From Leptolyngbya sp. 'hensonii' (lineage in GTDB: Bacteria > Cyanobacteriota > Cyanobacteriia > GCF-001939115): a stretch of DNA of 64,000 bases. How positions within the stretch are numbered: the first letter of the stretch is position 1; each line of letters opens with the position of its first letter. Under the pieces are notes generated by a model. It was not told where the DNA came from and made no database searches. It worked only from the letters and a program-made list of their open reading frames with translations. The stretch spans positions 62,001 to 126,000 of the forward strand of contig NZ_MQTZ01000003.1 of NCBI RefSeq assembly GCF_001939115.1, read 5' to 3'. The position numbers were made by a program, and so were the translations under genes. Positions 44,825-53,365 of the stretch are shown in pieces.

Positions 44825-45325
44825 TTAATCCTTGTCTGACTTTTTTTCTGGCTCTTTACAAGTTTCAACTATCTTAAAAATGTCTTCAGGCAGGCGACTC
44901 CCTCGCTTCATCGCCTGATCAAGCTGAATAAACGCTTGCAAGGAATACTGCCTTTGAATTCCCTCCAGGGCGCAGATACAGACCTTTTTCAGAGCTTTCT
45001 CATGGCCTGAGGTACAGGCAGCTAAAAAGTTGTTCACCACTCGATTGGGATAGATCTGCTTGACCGGGATGGCAGATTTTTGGGGTGGCTCCTCAGTTGG
45101 ATGCTGGGTTGTCTGCCCCGGAGGATGGGGGCTTTCCGCTGCTGCAGACGATCGAGAGGGCTGCTCAGGAGGGTGACTGATGCTGACCGTAGGGGAATTG
45201 GGTGAGTCAAGCGTCTGCAAAGGATATCGATCTTGCTCTAGCCTGGAACAACTGATCAGCAAACATAGGAGTAGGAAAAATGGGGTTGCTGAATACAGAT
45301 CATGCACCATTAGCTTGTCCTGCAA
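44825..45325 (-). CDS. Putative lipoprotein, family unknown
   Basis: 166 residues. A signal sequence with a lipobox (FFLLLCLLISC) would leave a lipidated Cys near residue 26. A Pro/Ser-rich linker follows, then a C-terminal domain with Cys residues (LAACTSGHEKALKKVCICALEGI, and a last one in VETCKEP). The C-terminal domain is probably helical and disulfide-bonded in the periplasm. An internal ATG (MVHDLYS) is a possible start. The gene lies upstream of the branching enzyme on the same strand, with no evidence of shared function. Confidence 0.7.
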   Translation of the reverse strand: MQDKLMVHDLYSATPFFLLLCLLISCSRLEQDRYPLQTLDSPNSPTVSISHPPEQPSRSSAAAESPHPPGQTTQHPTEEPPQKSAIPVKQIYPNRVVNNFLAACTSGHEKALKKVCICALEGIQRQYSLQAFIQLDQAMKRGSRLPEDIFKIVETCKEPEKKSDKD

Positions 45326-45569
45326 GGAGAGGATAAAGAAAAGAGACAGATTTTCGCCAGCACTCTAAAGCAAAACCCCCTCCACCCTCACTCACCCGAT
45401 CTATTCACAATATTAAGGATCACGAATTAAATAAGACGAACAATTGTGGTGCAGGGGCGTTGCCCCCAAACCCCTACTTTATTTAGTTTTCGATCCTAAG
45501 GAACGATATGGTAACTCCCCTGTGTTGTAGCTTCACTCCATTGCCTCTCATGAATGTCCAAGGGATAGG
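45326..45569. other. Intergenic region upstream of the lipoprotein gene
   Basis: 244 bp without a gene. A short GGGGC-GTT-GCCCC hairpin lies at 45454-45466, flanked by C-rich sequence (CCCCTACTTTATTTAG to its right). Similar G/C hairpins recur in cyanobacterial intergenic DNA. It could be part of the leuD end signal on the minus strand. Confidence 0.35.
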
Positions 45570-46160
45570 TCAGGCCCACTGGACGTAGGGCAGTTTCGCT
45601 GCAGTCGATCTAATCTGTTCAACCTGAGCGACCAGTTGCCCACAGGCATCCCAGGTGCCTGTCATTAACATCTGGCGTGGACCTTCTGCCATGGAAATAA
45701 GTACTATGGAACCCGCCCAGGTCAGTTCCTGGGCATCCAGATCAAGCTGTAATTGGATCTGAGGCTGGGCTACTACGGCACTTTGCAAACGCCGAATATC
45801 TTCCGGATCAGCCGTGACGCAAGGCAGTCCCATCGCCACACAGTTACCAAAGAAAATCTCAGCAAAGCTCTCGCCAACGATCGCCTGAATACCCCAGCGG
45901 GCGATTGCCTGAGGGGCATGCTCTCGGGAGGAGCCGCAACCAAAGTTCGCGTTGACAATCAGGATTTTGGCTCCTTGATACTGGGGCAAGTCGAAGGGAT
46001 GTTGTCCCTGAGCCTGGATCCGATCGTCTGCGAAAACCTGGGCTCCCAGCCCATCAAAGGTCACGCAACGGAGAAACCGGGCCGGAATAATCCGATCGGT
46101 ATCAATATCATTACCCACCAGGGGAATCCCCTGGCCTGAAATGGACTTGACTTGACTCAT
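45570..46160 (-). CDS. leuD: 3-isopropylmalate dehydratase small subunit
   Basis: 196 residues: the small subunit of the LeuCD isomerase in leucine synthesis. [14 protein letters not shown] is the swivel-domain signature and [17 protein letters not shown] the substrate-binding block. leuC, needed for activity, is not in the window. It lies 78 bp downstream of cphA on the same strand, behind a terminator-like hairpin. Confidence 0.95.
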   Translation of the reverse strand: MSQVKSISGQGIPLVGNDIDTDRIIPARFLRCVTFDGLGAQVFADDRIQAQGQHPFDLPQYQGAKILIVNANFGCGSSREHAPQAIARWGIQAIVGESFAEIFFGNCVAMGLPCVTADPEDIRRLQSAVVAQPQIQLQLDLDAQELTWAGSIVLISMAEGPRQMLMTGTWDACGQLVAQVEQIRSTAAKLPYVQWA

Positions 46161-46169
46161 GACATTCTC

Positions 46170-46200
46170 AAATAAAATTCCCAGGCAGTGGCTCCCTGGG
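46170..46200 (-). terminator. Terminator-like hairpin between cphA and leuD
   Basis: On the minus strand CCCAGG (complement of 46195-46200) pairs with CCTGGG (complement of 46180-46185), followed by AATTTTATTT. A second, mutually exclusive pairing, GGCAGT with ACTGCC, uses bases 46184-46189 and 46204-46209, so two alternative folds are possible just before leuD. A leader attenuator is conceivable, but a plain cphA terminator is simpler. Confidence 0.5.
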
Positions 46201-46238
46201 GGGTACTGCCCTATAACCTCTGTTTGGGTGTTTCTATC

Positions 46239-48989
46239 CTACATCGGGCTCAAGGATTCGGAAGAGGAAACCTCTGTAACGGTTGCAACTTCCATTACAG
46301 GAGATGTCTGATAGCCATTCGAGGAATTGATCTCACTCCCATTCGCCTCTAGGGCGGGGATAGGCATATTGTCTGATTCCATGGGACAACGGGCCTTGAT
46401 CAGCTCGATCGCACGACTGACGCTTTCCGGCAAAATCACGACCAGGCTACCGGGGCTGGCACTATCCAAACCCGCCTTAATGGCTGTGGTTTCATCCAGG
46501 ATCGTTTGATAGCGAAAAGCCACATCTGCTTGCTCAATCCCCTCTGCGATCAGGCGAGCTGCATCCCCACGGGGACGGCCACGGGTATCATCATCTTCTT
46601 TAACAATCAAGTCATCGAAGATCTGGGCGGAAAGCACTCCTAATTTCACAAAATCCGTATCCCGTCGATCGCCCGGGCCACCAACGACACCAATGCGCTT
46701 TCCAGGCCAATTCCGGATGAACGCCCCCAGAGCTTCATAGCTAGCCGGGTTGTGGGCATAATCCACCAAGGCGTGATACTGGCCCAGATTGAACAGATTC
46801 ATCCGACCTGGGGTCTGCCCGACAGAGGCTACAAAACTGATCAGCGCTGCCCGGATATCCTCAATCCTTACCCCATGGGCGAAGGCAGCCAGACTGGCCG
46901 CCAGAGCATTGGCGATCATGAAGGGAGCCTTACCCCCCATGGTCAGGGGAACATTCACGGCCTGTTCGATCCGCAGGGTCCAATCACCCTTGAGAATTGA
47001 CAGATAGCCATTCTCATAAATGGCAGCCAGCCCACCCCGGCGGGTATGTTCCCGCACAATGGGATTTTCGGCGTCCATGGCAAAGTAAGCGACCTGAGCG
47101 CTGACCCGCTCGGCCATCGCAACCACTAGGGGATCATCGGCGTTGAGAATGGCATAGCCATTGGGCATGGCTGACTCGGCCACCACACTCTTCAAATTGG
47201 CCAACTGTTCCACCGTATCAATATCCCCAATCCCCAGGTGATCAGCGGCCACATTTAGCACCAGGCCAATATCACAGGTGTCGAATCCCAGACCCGATCG
47301 CAAGATTCCCCCTCGAGCAGACTCCAGCACGGCCACCTCGACTGTGGGATCGCGCAGAATCACTTGGGCACTCTGGGGACCGGTGGTATCTCCCTTCTCG
47401 ACCAGATAATCATTGATATAAATACCATCTGTAGTGGTATAGCCCACCACTTTCTGGGTTTGTTTGAAGATATGGGCAATCAATCGAGTAGTGGTGGTTT
47501 TTCCATTCGTTCCCGTGACAGCGATGATGGGGATACGACTGGGGGTTCCGGGCGGGAACAGCATGTTCAGAACTGGTTCAGCCACATTCCGGGGAATTCC
47601 CTGACTGGGGCTGACGTGCATGCGGAATCCAGGTGCAGCATTCACCTCTACAATCACCCCCCCCGTTTCCCGCAGGGGCTTGGAAATATCAGAAGTCACC
47701 ACATCCAGGCCCGCAATATCCAGGCCGATCGTTTTGACAACCCGTTCCGCGATCCAGATATTTTCTGGGTGAATGTCATCCGTGCGATCGACTGCAATGC
47801 CCCCGGTGCTCAGATTGGCTGTAGCTCGCAGATAGCAGATTTCCCCTTGGGGGAGCACCGAGTCGAGGGTGTAACTCTGACGCTCTAGCAACTGCATCGC
47901 GTGGCGATCGACGGTGATTTTGGTCAACACATTGTCATGCCCTTCGCCCCGATTCGGATCCTGATTGGTCAGTTCAATCAGTTCAGAGATCGTGGAACGG
48001 CCATCTCCCACGACATGGGCTGGCACCCTCTCAGCCACTGCAACCACCTTGCCGTTAACCACCAGGACCCGGTGATCTCGGCCCTGGTAGAACCGCTCTA
48101 CAATGACCGCCCGTGACACTTCCCGCGCCACATCATAGGCTATTTCAGCCATGGCCCAGGAGTCGATGTTAATGGTAATCCCTCGACCATGGTTGCCGTC
48201 CAGGGGTTTAATCACGATCGGATAACCGCCGACTTCCTCGATCGCGGCCTCCAGGTCATCTAGATAGTAGACCACCGTACCTCTGGGAACTGGGATACCC
48301 GCATCTCGCAGAATCTGCTTGGTCCCTTCCTTGTCGCTGGCCAGTTCCACCCCCAGGATGCCTGTGCGATCGCTCAGGGTAGCCTGCATGCGCTTCTGGT
48401 GCACACCATAGCCCAATTGAATCAGGGAACGGGCGCTCAGGGGCAGCCAGGGAATTCCACGGGCTTCGGCCTCCTTCACGATCGTTTCCGTACTGGGTCC
48501 CAGAGCCGCATTCGTCCAGAAATCCTGCAAATCTTTCAGATCTTGCTCCAGTTCAGCCTGGGGATAGACCCCCGTATCCACAATACTCTGGCAAAGGCGG
48601 ACGGCTGCTCTGGCCGCGTAGCGACCAGCCTGCTCATCCCGATACTCGAAAACAACCTGATAGATGCCAGGGGTGGAAGTCTCGCGCGTCCGACCAAAAC
48701 CCACATCCATGCCAGCCAGAGACTGTAGTTCTAGGGCAATATGCTCAATGATATGACCCATCATGGTGCCTTCTCGAACCCGGCTTAAAAAGCCACCACG
48801 ACAACCGGGCGAACAGAAATGCTCTACCAGGCTGGGTAAAGCGCCTGTCAACCCCTCATAAAATCCAGAAACCTGATTGGATGGTGTTTCAGCCAGATCC
48901 TCCAGATCCAGGCGCATCACAATTAATTTTTGACGGCGAATGCTCCAATAATTAGGACCGCGTAGCGTCTGGATTTTGAGTATCTTCAT
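46239..48989 (-). CDS. cphA: Cyanophycin synthetase
   Basis: 916 residues. It makes cyanophycin (multi-L-arginyl-poly-L-aspartate) without a ribosome, using ATP, aspartate and arginine; the polymer is a nitrogen store. MKILKIQTLRGPNYWSIRRQ starts the N-terminal domain. An ATP-grasp domain (about 215-470; KPLDGNHGRGITINI, VVEVNAAPGFRMH) adds aspartate-side bonds, and a Mur-ligase-like domain (about 490-850; P-loop GTNGKTTTTRLIAHI) adds arginine. It lies downstream of cphB on the same strand with a 513-bp gap, as in the cphBA arrangement of many cyanobacteria. Confidence 0.98.
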   Translation of the reverse strand: MKILKIQTLRGPNYWSIRRQKLIVMRLDLEDLAETPSNQVSGFYEGLTGALPSLVEHFCSPGCRGGFLSRVREGTMMGHIIEHIALELQSLAGMDVGFGRTRETSTPGIYQVVFEYRDEQAGRYAARAAVRLCQSIVDTGVYPQAELEQDLKDLQDFWTNAALGPSTETIVKEAEARGIPWLPLSARSLIQLGYGVHQKRMQATLSDRTGILGVELASDKEGTKQILRDAGIPVPRGTVVYYLDDLEAAIEEVGGYPIVIKPLDGNHGRGITINIDSWAMAEIAYDVAREVSRAVIVERFYQGRDHRVLVVNGKVVAVAERVPAHVVGDGRSTISELIELTNQDPNRGEGHDNVLTKITVDRHAMQLLERQSYTLDSVLPQGEICYLRATANLSTGGIAVDRTDDIHPENIWIAERVVKTIGLDIAGLDVVTSDISKPLRETGGVIVEVNAAPGFRMHVSPSQGIPRNVAEPVLNMLFPPGTPSRIPIIAVTGTNGKTTTTRLIAHIFKQTQKVVGYTTTDGIYINDYLVEKGDTTGPQSAQVILRDPTVEVAVLESARGGILRSGLGFDTCDIGLVLNVAADHLGIGDIDTVEQLANLKSVVAESAMPNGYAILNADDPLVVAMAERVSAQVAYFAMDAENPIVREHTRRGGLAAIYENGYLSILKGDWTLRIEQAVNVPLTMGGKAPFMIANALAASLAAFAHGVRIEDIRAALISFVASVGQTPGRMNLFNLGQYHALVDYAHNPASYEALGAFIRNWPGKRIGVVGGPGDRRDTDFVKLGVLSAQIFDDLIVKEDDDTRGRPRGDAARLIAEGIEQADVAFRYQTILDETTAIKAGLDSASPGSLVVILPESVSRAIELIKARCPMESDNMPIPALEANGSEINSSNGYQTSPVMEVATVTEVSSSESLSPM

Positions 48990-49502
48990 AACAACACCGC
49001 AGGCAGATTAATAAGCAAGATGCACAGTTAAACCAGTGGTATCAGTATGCAATTGCAGAGACAAACTTCAGGTGATAACTAATTGATTTGAAAGGTTAAT
49101 GACACCGTATACTGTTCACAGTGAACAGTTTTCCAAATATTTCTAATTAATCCAACATAAATAACTAGCCAATAAAAACTTAAATAACATCAATTATTTC
49201 ACGCTTTCATAGTTGCAAATGTTGTAGAAGCCAATAGATGATAGGTTGCCAGACATCTGAACCAGCCTGCGATTCTTTCCCCTCTCCTCAGGCAGAGAGA
49301 TAGCAGACTTTAATTGTTTTTCAGATTAATTCAGCCAAGCAGCAAATGATGAAACTTTCTAGGCTGTTTTGTCCAGACTCTATCACCCTATACAGGTCAA
49401 GTCATTATCTAGTGTCGCAGAAAACCGTCGTCTGGATGTCAACTTTTAGAATTATTTTTTAACATTTCTCAGATGGAACCAGCGCTATCGTGCCAAACCG
49501 TT
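48990..49502. promoter_or_regulatory. Long cphB-cphA intergenic region
   Basis: 513 bp, AT-rich, with no recognisable gene. It holds the palindrome at 49111-49129 (see separate entry) and, toward cphB, several AT-rich blocks. Such a length suggests that cphA has its own promoter. An NtcA-like GTA-N8-TAC box was sought and not found. Confidence 0.5.
49111..49129. promoter_or_regulatory. Operator-like perfect palindrome upstream of cphA
   Basis: ACTGTTCAC and GTGAACAGT are exact inverted 9-mers around a single A. The site lies 122 bp upstream of the cphA ATG. The symmetry and short spacer suggest binding of a dimeric regulator rather than a terminator. The regulator is unknown. Confidence 0.55.
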
Positions 49503-50366
49503 TCAGCGGGATACTGTTTCAGGTGGAATAGATTCCCGTCGTTTCAGGTCATATCGATCGCCGTGGGTCAAAATATGAACCCGCAAATCATGCAGACTGA
49601 GGGGGCTAGTGGATTCTTCCACCAGGCATTGGTTGGTATAAGACATTTTCTTCGGATCAATCACCGTCACTGTTCCTTTGCCGATGACGTGCAGCAGGCC
49701 ATCCCCTTCAAACAAGGCACAGGTGTCCTCATCGATTCCAACCCCCAAGCGATCGGGGTTGACGGCGATCGCACTCAGCAATCGGGCCATCCGGTTTCGG
49801 TTGTGGAAGTGCTGGTCCACAATGATTTCGGGGATAATCCCCAGACCGATCGCCATGTCAGACAGGGAGCGGTTGGGATGTTCCCCACTCCCCCCGCCCG
49901 CAATCATGTGATGCCCCATAACTGCGGCACCAGCACTAGTCCCAGCCAGGGTAATCTGGCCTCGCTGAGCCCGCATCCGGACCTTATCCATCATGGGAGT
50001 ATCCGCCAACAGAGAACAGAGGCGAAGCTGATCGCCACCCGTCATAAAGACAGCCGTACAATCTTCCAGGAATTCTTGCCAGGCAGGGTCTTCACACTGG
50101 TCCCGATCTCGGATATCCAAAATCGCAACCGTTTTGGCCCCCATGTCTTCAAAAATACTCTGATACCTGGAGCCCAAAATCGCTGGTTCTCGCGAGGCAC
50201 AGGGTAGAATTGCGATTCGCGCATCAGCACCGCCAGCACGGTAGAAGAAGCTATGTAAGATCTCTCTACCATGGACCTTATCTTCTGCACCGCCAATAAT
50301 CATTACGGCAGTTTTGGTGGGTTGAGGCATCCGTTCTGTGAGAAATTGAGATTCTAATCGCAGCAT
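49503..50366 (-). CDS. cphB: Cyanophycinase
   Basis: 287 residues from ATG 50366 (MLRLESQFLTERMPQ), the usual cyanobacterial N-terminus; an upstream ATG at 50444 adds 26 residues not expected. A peptidase-S51-type serine exopeptidase that cuts cyanophycin to beta-Asp-Arg dipeptides. VMIIGGAEDK, the catalytic Ser in GTSAGAAVMG and the QHFHNRNRMARL motif are all present. It precedes cphA in the same direction, so synthesis and breakdown genes are linked. A CGCGTCTCT half-repeat lies 4 nt upstream of the start codon (50370-50378). Confidence 0.97.
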   Translation of the reverse strand: MLRLESQFLTERMPQPTKTAVMIIGGAEDKVHGREILHSFFYRAGGADARIAILPCASREPAILGSRYQSIFEDMGAKTVAILDIRDRDQCEDPAWQEFLEDCTAVFMTGGDQLRLCSLLADTPMMDKVRMRAQRGQITLAGTSAGAAVMGHHMIAGGGSGEHPNRSLSDMAIGLGIIPEIIVDQHFHNRNRMARLLSAIAVNPDRLGVGIDEDTCALFEGDGLLHVIGKGTVTVIDPKKMSYTNQCLVEESTSPLSLHDLRVHILTHGDRYDLKRRESIPPETVSR

Positions 50367-50658
50367 AGTCGCGTCTCTGGACCTAAAATTTATCAGTTGC
50401 CCCAGTAGCCTACTGACAGAGAGAGGAATGCTGCCTTCATTCATCTTGCCATCTCACTCGCCTGATTCTCAGGTCACTACCTGTAAATTGTTGCAAAGAG
50501 CCTACCGGAGTAAGGTCGAGAAGTATCTGTAGGGATTTATTCAATCCACTACAGTGCATTTACCGTTTGGAGCTGTATCAAAACCAAAGGAAGATATAGT
50601 TAATTATTTATACATAATTCTGAGTATTTTATACAAAGGATCAAGGATTCTCGACAGA
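50367..50658. other. Region upstream of cphB
   Basis: 292 bp with no supported gene. It contains the half-copy CGCGTCTCT (50370-50378) of the GAGACGCG repeat next to the cphB start, and otherwise AT-rich sequence where a cphB promoter probably lies. A short ORF on the plus strand here overlaps the end of the ABC gene and has no support. Confidence 0.4.
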
Positions 50659-51327
50659 TCAAGACCCAATCTGAGAATTGGTTCTCAGAGTCTGGGGCTC
50701 AGCACCTTGTTGCAGATTCCCATGATGGAGTGTCCAGCACCGATCGGCGATCTCCAGTAAATCCCCGGCGTCGTGGGTGACCACCAGGAGCATCCACTCC
50801 TGTTTGAGTCGGGCCAGAAGACTTACCAACTGCCGTCGCATAGACCAATCAAGGCCAGCAGTGGGTTCGTCCAACAACAGCAGGTGCGGTTCCCGAATCA
50901 ATTGTACTGCCAGTGCCAGACGGCGTTGCTGGCCCCCGCTGAGGGAATGGGGTGAGGTCTGCAGGGAGAGGTGATCCAGACCAACCTCATCTAAAGCTTT
51001 GTGAACCCGATCGGAACTCAGCTCCGGGTGCCCCAGGCGCAACTCTTCCAGAATGGTGCCGCCACAGAAATGTCGCTCCGGAAACTGAAAGACCAGCCCC
51101 CCCAAATAACGGAGATCAATCGGCAACAACTCCTGTTCCCGCCAGAGGACTTCCCCACTGGTTTTCTCCGCCAATCCGGCCAGGATTTCCAGCAGGGTGG
51201 TTTTTCCGGAACCACTAGGGCCGACAACCAAGCCCATCTGTTGGGGCGCGAGTTGGAGGTTAATCGATTTGAGAATCGGGACCGATGAGACGGCGGGATG
51301 ATAAGTCAGATTTTTGAGATAAAGCAT
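50659..51327 (-). CDS. ABC transporter ATP-binding protein
   Basis: 222 residues. Walker A VGPSGSGKTTLLEIL, Q-loop FQFPERHF, signature HSLSGGQQRRLALAVQL, Walker B HLLLLDEPTAGLD and the H-loop VVTHDAGDL are complete. The FQFPERHF form of the Q-loop (similar to FQNPDQQ of energy-coupling-factor ATPases) suggests an ECF- or cobalt-type transporter subunit, or its chloroplast ABCI relatives. No membrane partner is adjacent, so the substrate is unknown. Confidence 0.88.
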   Translation of the reverse strand: MLYLKNLTYHPAVSSVPILKSINLQLAPQQMGLVVGPSGSGKTTLLEILAGLAEKTSGEVLWREQELLPIDLRYLGGLVFQFPERHFCGGTILEELRLGHPELSSDRVHKALDEVGLDHLSLQTSPHSLSGGQQRRLALAVQLIREPHLLLLDEPTAGLDWSMRRQLVSLLARLKQEWMLLVVTHDAGDLLEIADRCWTLHHGNLQQGAEPQTLRTNSQIGS

Positions 51328-51762
51328 TAACAGGGGTCAGATGGCTAAATTTGATCGAGGTGGAACTTGAGGCAAGGTAGGGCGTCAAATCTTGCAACTG
51401 AATTAACATGTAGCTGATTGACATCCAGCTGATTAACCCTGGGTCATAGCAGGCTTTAGACTCCAAACCTATTTCCAAGATATCCCAGTCCCTGATTCGC
51501 TGGCTTGATTACGATTATGGGGTCTACTCGCAGGTCTCCTGTAGGCTGATGGAACTTTTTCTATCGGATTGACTCCCGATTCCTCGAAGGGGGTGGGGGT
51601 TCTTACCTACTAGCCGATACCTCTACCTGCTTCTAATAAAATTTACTGTAGGATCTTCTCCAATTCAGACCGGAAATTTGTTGGAACTTCTGGAAAATTG
51701 AATCGACAGTTTATAGACCGCTCTGTTTCTTCCATCAACTGTTTTAACGCCAAGGTGTGGTT
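51328..51762. other. Divergent gap before the Sll0314/Alr1548-type TPR gene
   Basis: 435 bp with no convincing gene. AGCTGATT occurs twice near 51412-51438. A G-rich stretch (AAGGGGGTGGGGG, about 51587-51599) is notable. AAGGTG at 51753-51758 is the ribosome site for the TPR gene. Confidence 0.4.
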
Positions 51763-52755
51763 ATGGTTTATTCCAGAATGTTGAAAGTCATTAGCACCAG
51801 CGGGGTCCTTGTCTCCCTGCTGTCTGGCACGGTGGGGTTTGGTTGGCTTCAACCCGCTCTGGCTAAAGACCCCTTTCGAGTGGAGAATGCTCGGCCGATC
51901 GGGGAGAAGACGGAAGCGGCCTTCAAAGCTGTCTTTGAAAAAGGGGATTACCAGACCGCACAGAAATTTCTTCGAGATGCAGAGGCAAATGAGCCACTGG
52001 TTTATGCCATGAGAGCCTCCCTGGCTTATACCGCCCAGGATTTGGAGGCCCTGCGCTCCAATGCCATTTTGACCCGTGAAACGGCAGAGAGAATGGTGGC
52101 CACCGATCCGGTACGAGGCAATCTCTATCAGGCGATCGGTCATTTTATGGAAGGAGCCTACAGCTTGGTCCAGGAAGGCCCGGTGCGAGGAACTCCGGGA
52201 GCCCTGCGGAAACTGCAATTAGTGTTTAAGTATATGAATGCAGCTGAGAAAGCCGCTCCCCAGGATCCAGAGGTGAATATTGTTCGGGGATATATGGACT
52301 TGATGATTGCCGTTAACCTGCCCTTCTCCCATCCAGAACAGGCAATTCAGAAATTGGAGCAGTATGCCGCTCCCCGTTACCTGGCTGATCGGGGCATTGC
52401 CCTGGGCTATCGAGATCTGGGCCAGTACGATCAGGCGCTGGAATATGTCGATCGGGCCTTAAAGCACAATCCGGACCAACCCGAAGCCAATTATCTGAAA
52501 GCTCAAATCCTCACCCTAAAAGGAAATCAGCAAAGTAATCCAGCCTTTTATGCCGCAGCAGTTCCTGCCTTCCAAAAGGCCCTGAAAAAACCGGATCAAT
52601 TGCCTCGCAGCCTGGTTTGGCAGGTGTTCTTCGAGTACTGCATGAACCAAGTCAAGGTGGACAAGAAAGATCGGCAATGTGTGGCCCTGCGAGATCAGAT
52701 TGACCTGCGAGCTGGGCTATGGGGGCCAAAGTCCAGCGACATGCCTAAGATTTAG
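51763..52755 (+). CDS. Exported TPR protein of the Sll0314/Alr1548 type
   Basis: 330 residues. A signal peptide (about 1-33, ending QPALAKD) is followed by TPR-like helices (YLADRGIALGYRDLGQYDQAL, AALEYVDRALKHNPDQPEAN). AAGGTG stands 5 nt before ATG 51763; the GTG at 51757 is the longer alternative. The family is widespread in cyanobacteria and named after its Synechocystis and Anabaena members; its function is unknown to me. The name is from recall. Confidence 0.82.
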   Translation: MVYSRMLKVISTSGVLVSLLSGTVGFGWLQPALAKDPFRVENARPIGEKTEAAFKAVFEKGDYQTAQKFLRDAEANEPLVYAMRASLAYTAQDLEALRSNAILTRETAERMVATDPVRGNLYQAIGHFMEGAYSLVQEGPVRGTPGALRKLQLVFKYMNAAEKAAPQDPEVNIVRGYMDLMIAVNLPFSHPEQAIQKLEQYAAPRYLADRGIALGYRDLGQYDQALEYVDRALKHNPDQPEANYLKAQILTLKGNQQSNPAFYAAAVPAFQKALKKPDQLPRSLVWQVFFEYCMNQVKVDKKDRQCVALRDQIDLRAGLWGPKSSDMPKI

Positions 52756-52934
52756 TTATTGGTCATTGGTCATTGGGATTGTTAAAAGTGTCTGGCGGTT
52801 ATAGCCGCAAAGCGGCTTCTCTTGAAGTAAACCACGACTACAAGAGCGAAGTCCACCTGCGGGGACTCAGGAAAGTCAAGGGTTTCCGTAACCTGCCTTC
52901 GCAGGTTACGTCCGCATAGCTGCGACTTTAGTCC
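52756..52934. repeat. Repeat-rich leader: heptamer repeats and several hairpins
   Basis: No gene. TTGGTCA heptamers stand in tandem at 52759-52777. Hairpins follow: AGCCGC/GCGGCT (52803-52817), CTTCTCTTG with CAAGAGCGAAG, bulged (about 52816-52850), GTCC/GGAC (about 52850-52865) and the 10-bp stem below. Such short tandem heptamers (STRR type) and small palindromes are common between cyanobacterial genes. Confidence 0.6.
52887..52910. repeat. 10-bp perfect hairpin
   Basis: CGTAACCTGC (52887-52896) pairs with GCAGGTTACG (52901-52910) around the tetraloop CTTC. It lies between the TPR gene and the 105-bp tandem repeat. Confidence 0.7.
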
Positions 52935-53249
52935 CTAGTGTTCCGTCAGGAAAATTTTGACGGGTCGAAGACCCGCAAAATTTAACCCCAATCAACAACC
53001 TGGATTTTGGTTGACCGTCAATCATTGATTGACTTACCACTAGTGTTCCGTCAGGAAAATTTTGACGGGTCGAAGACCCGCAAAATTTAACCCCAATCAA
53101 CAACCTAGATTTTGGTTGACCGTCAATCATCGATTGACTTACCACTAGTGTTCCGTCAGGAAAATTTTGACGGGTCGAAGACCCGCAAAATTTAACCCCA
53201 ATCAACAACCTGGATTTTGGTTGACCGTCAATCATTGATTGACTTACCA
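52935..53249. repeat. Three tandem 105-bp repeats rich in hairpins
   Basis: Units at 52935-53039, 53040-53144 and 53145-53249, each starting CTAGTGTTCCG. Units 1 and 3 are identical; unit 2 differs at two bases. Each unit can form an AAATTTTG-(A)-CGGGTC...GACCCG-CAAAATTT hairpin (14 bp with one bulge; 52952-52983 in unit 1), a CAACC...GGTTG hairpin and GTCAATC-ATT-GATTGAC. Because 105 is a multiple of 3 the minus strand stays open through the array, but the sequence is not protein-like. Downstream come AATGACA heptamers (53299-53317). Function unknown. Confidence 0.9.
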
Positions 53250-53365
53250 CTAGGGCTTGGAGATTGGTTATGGGTTGATCACCCCACCCTCCAGATAGGA
53301 CAAATGACAAATGACCCATAACCCATGACAATAAACAAATGACGATCGACCATTGGCAAGGCTGA
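53250..53365. repeat. Heptamer-repeat tail after the 105-bp array
   Basis: Short AAATGAC/CATGACA units (53299-53345) in the opposite sense to the TTGGTCA units at 52759-52777, so the array is flanked by short heptamer tracts. No gene. The DUF3531 ATG follows. Confidence 0.55.

Noticed and set aside
45454-45466. Strong intrinsic terminator of leuD
   Set aside because: The GGGGC-GTT-GCCCC stem is only 5 bp and lacks a proper T-run on the minus strand; noted only in the gap description.
48990-49502. NtcA-binding site (GTA-N8-TAC) upstream of cphA
   Set aside because: No sequence with the right spacing was found by eye; the palindrome at 49111-49129 does not fit the NtcA consensus.
49473-50207. 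Long plus-strand ORF opposite cphB
   Set aside because: It is the complementary reading of the clear cyanophycinase gene.
50554-50760. Small plus-strand ORF upstream of cphB
   Set aside because: It overlaps the end of the ABC gene and has no protein-like conservation signs.
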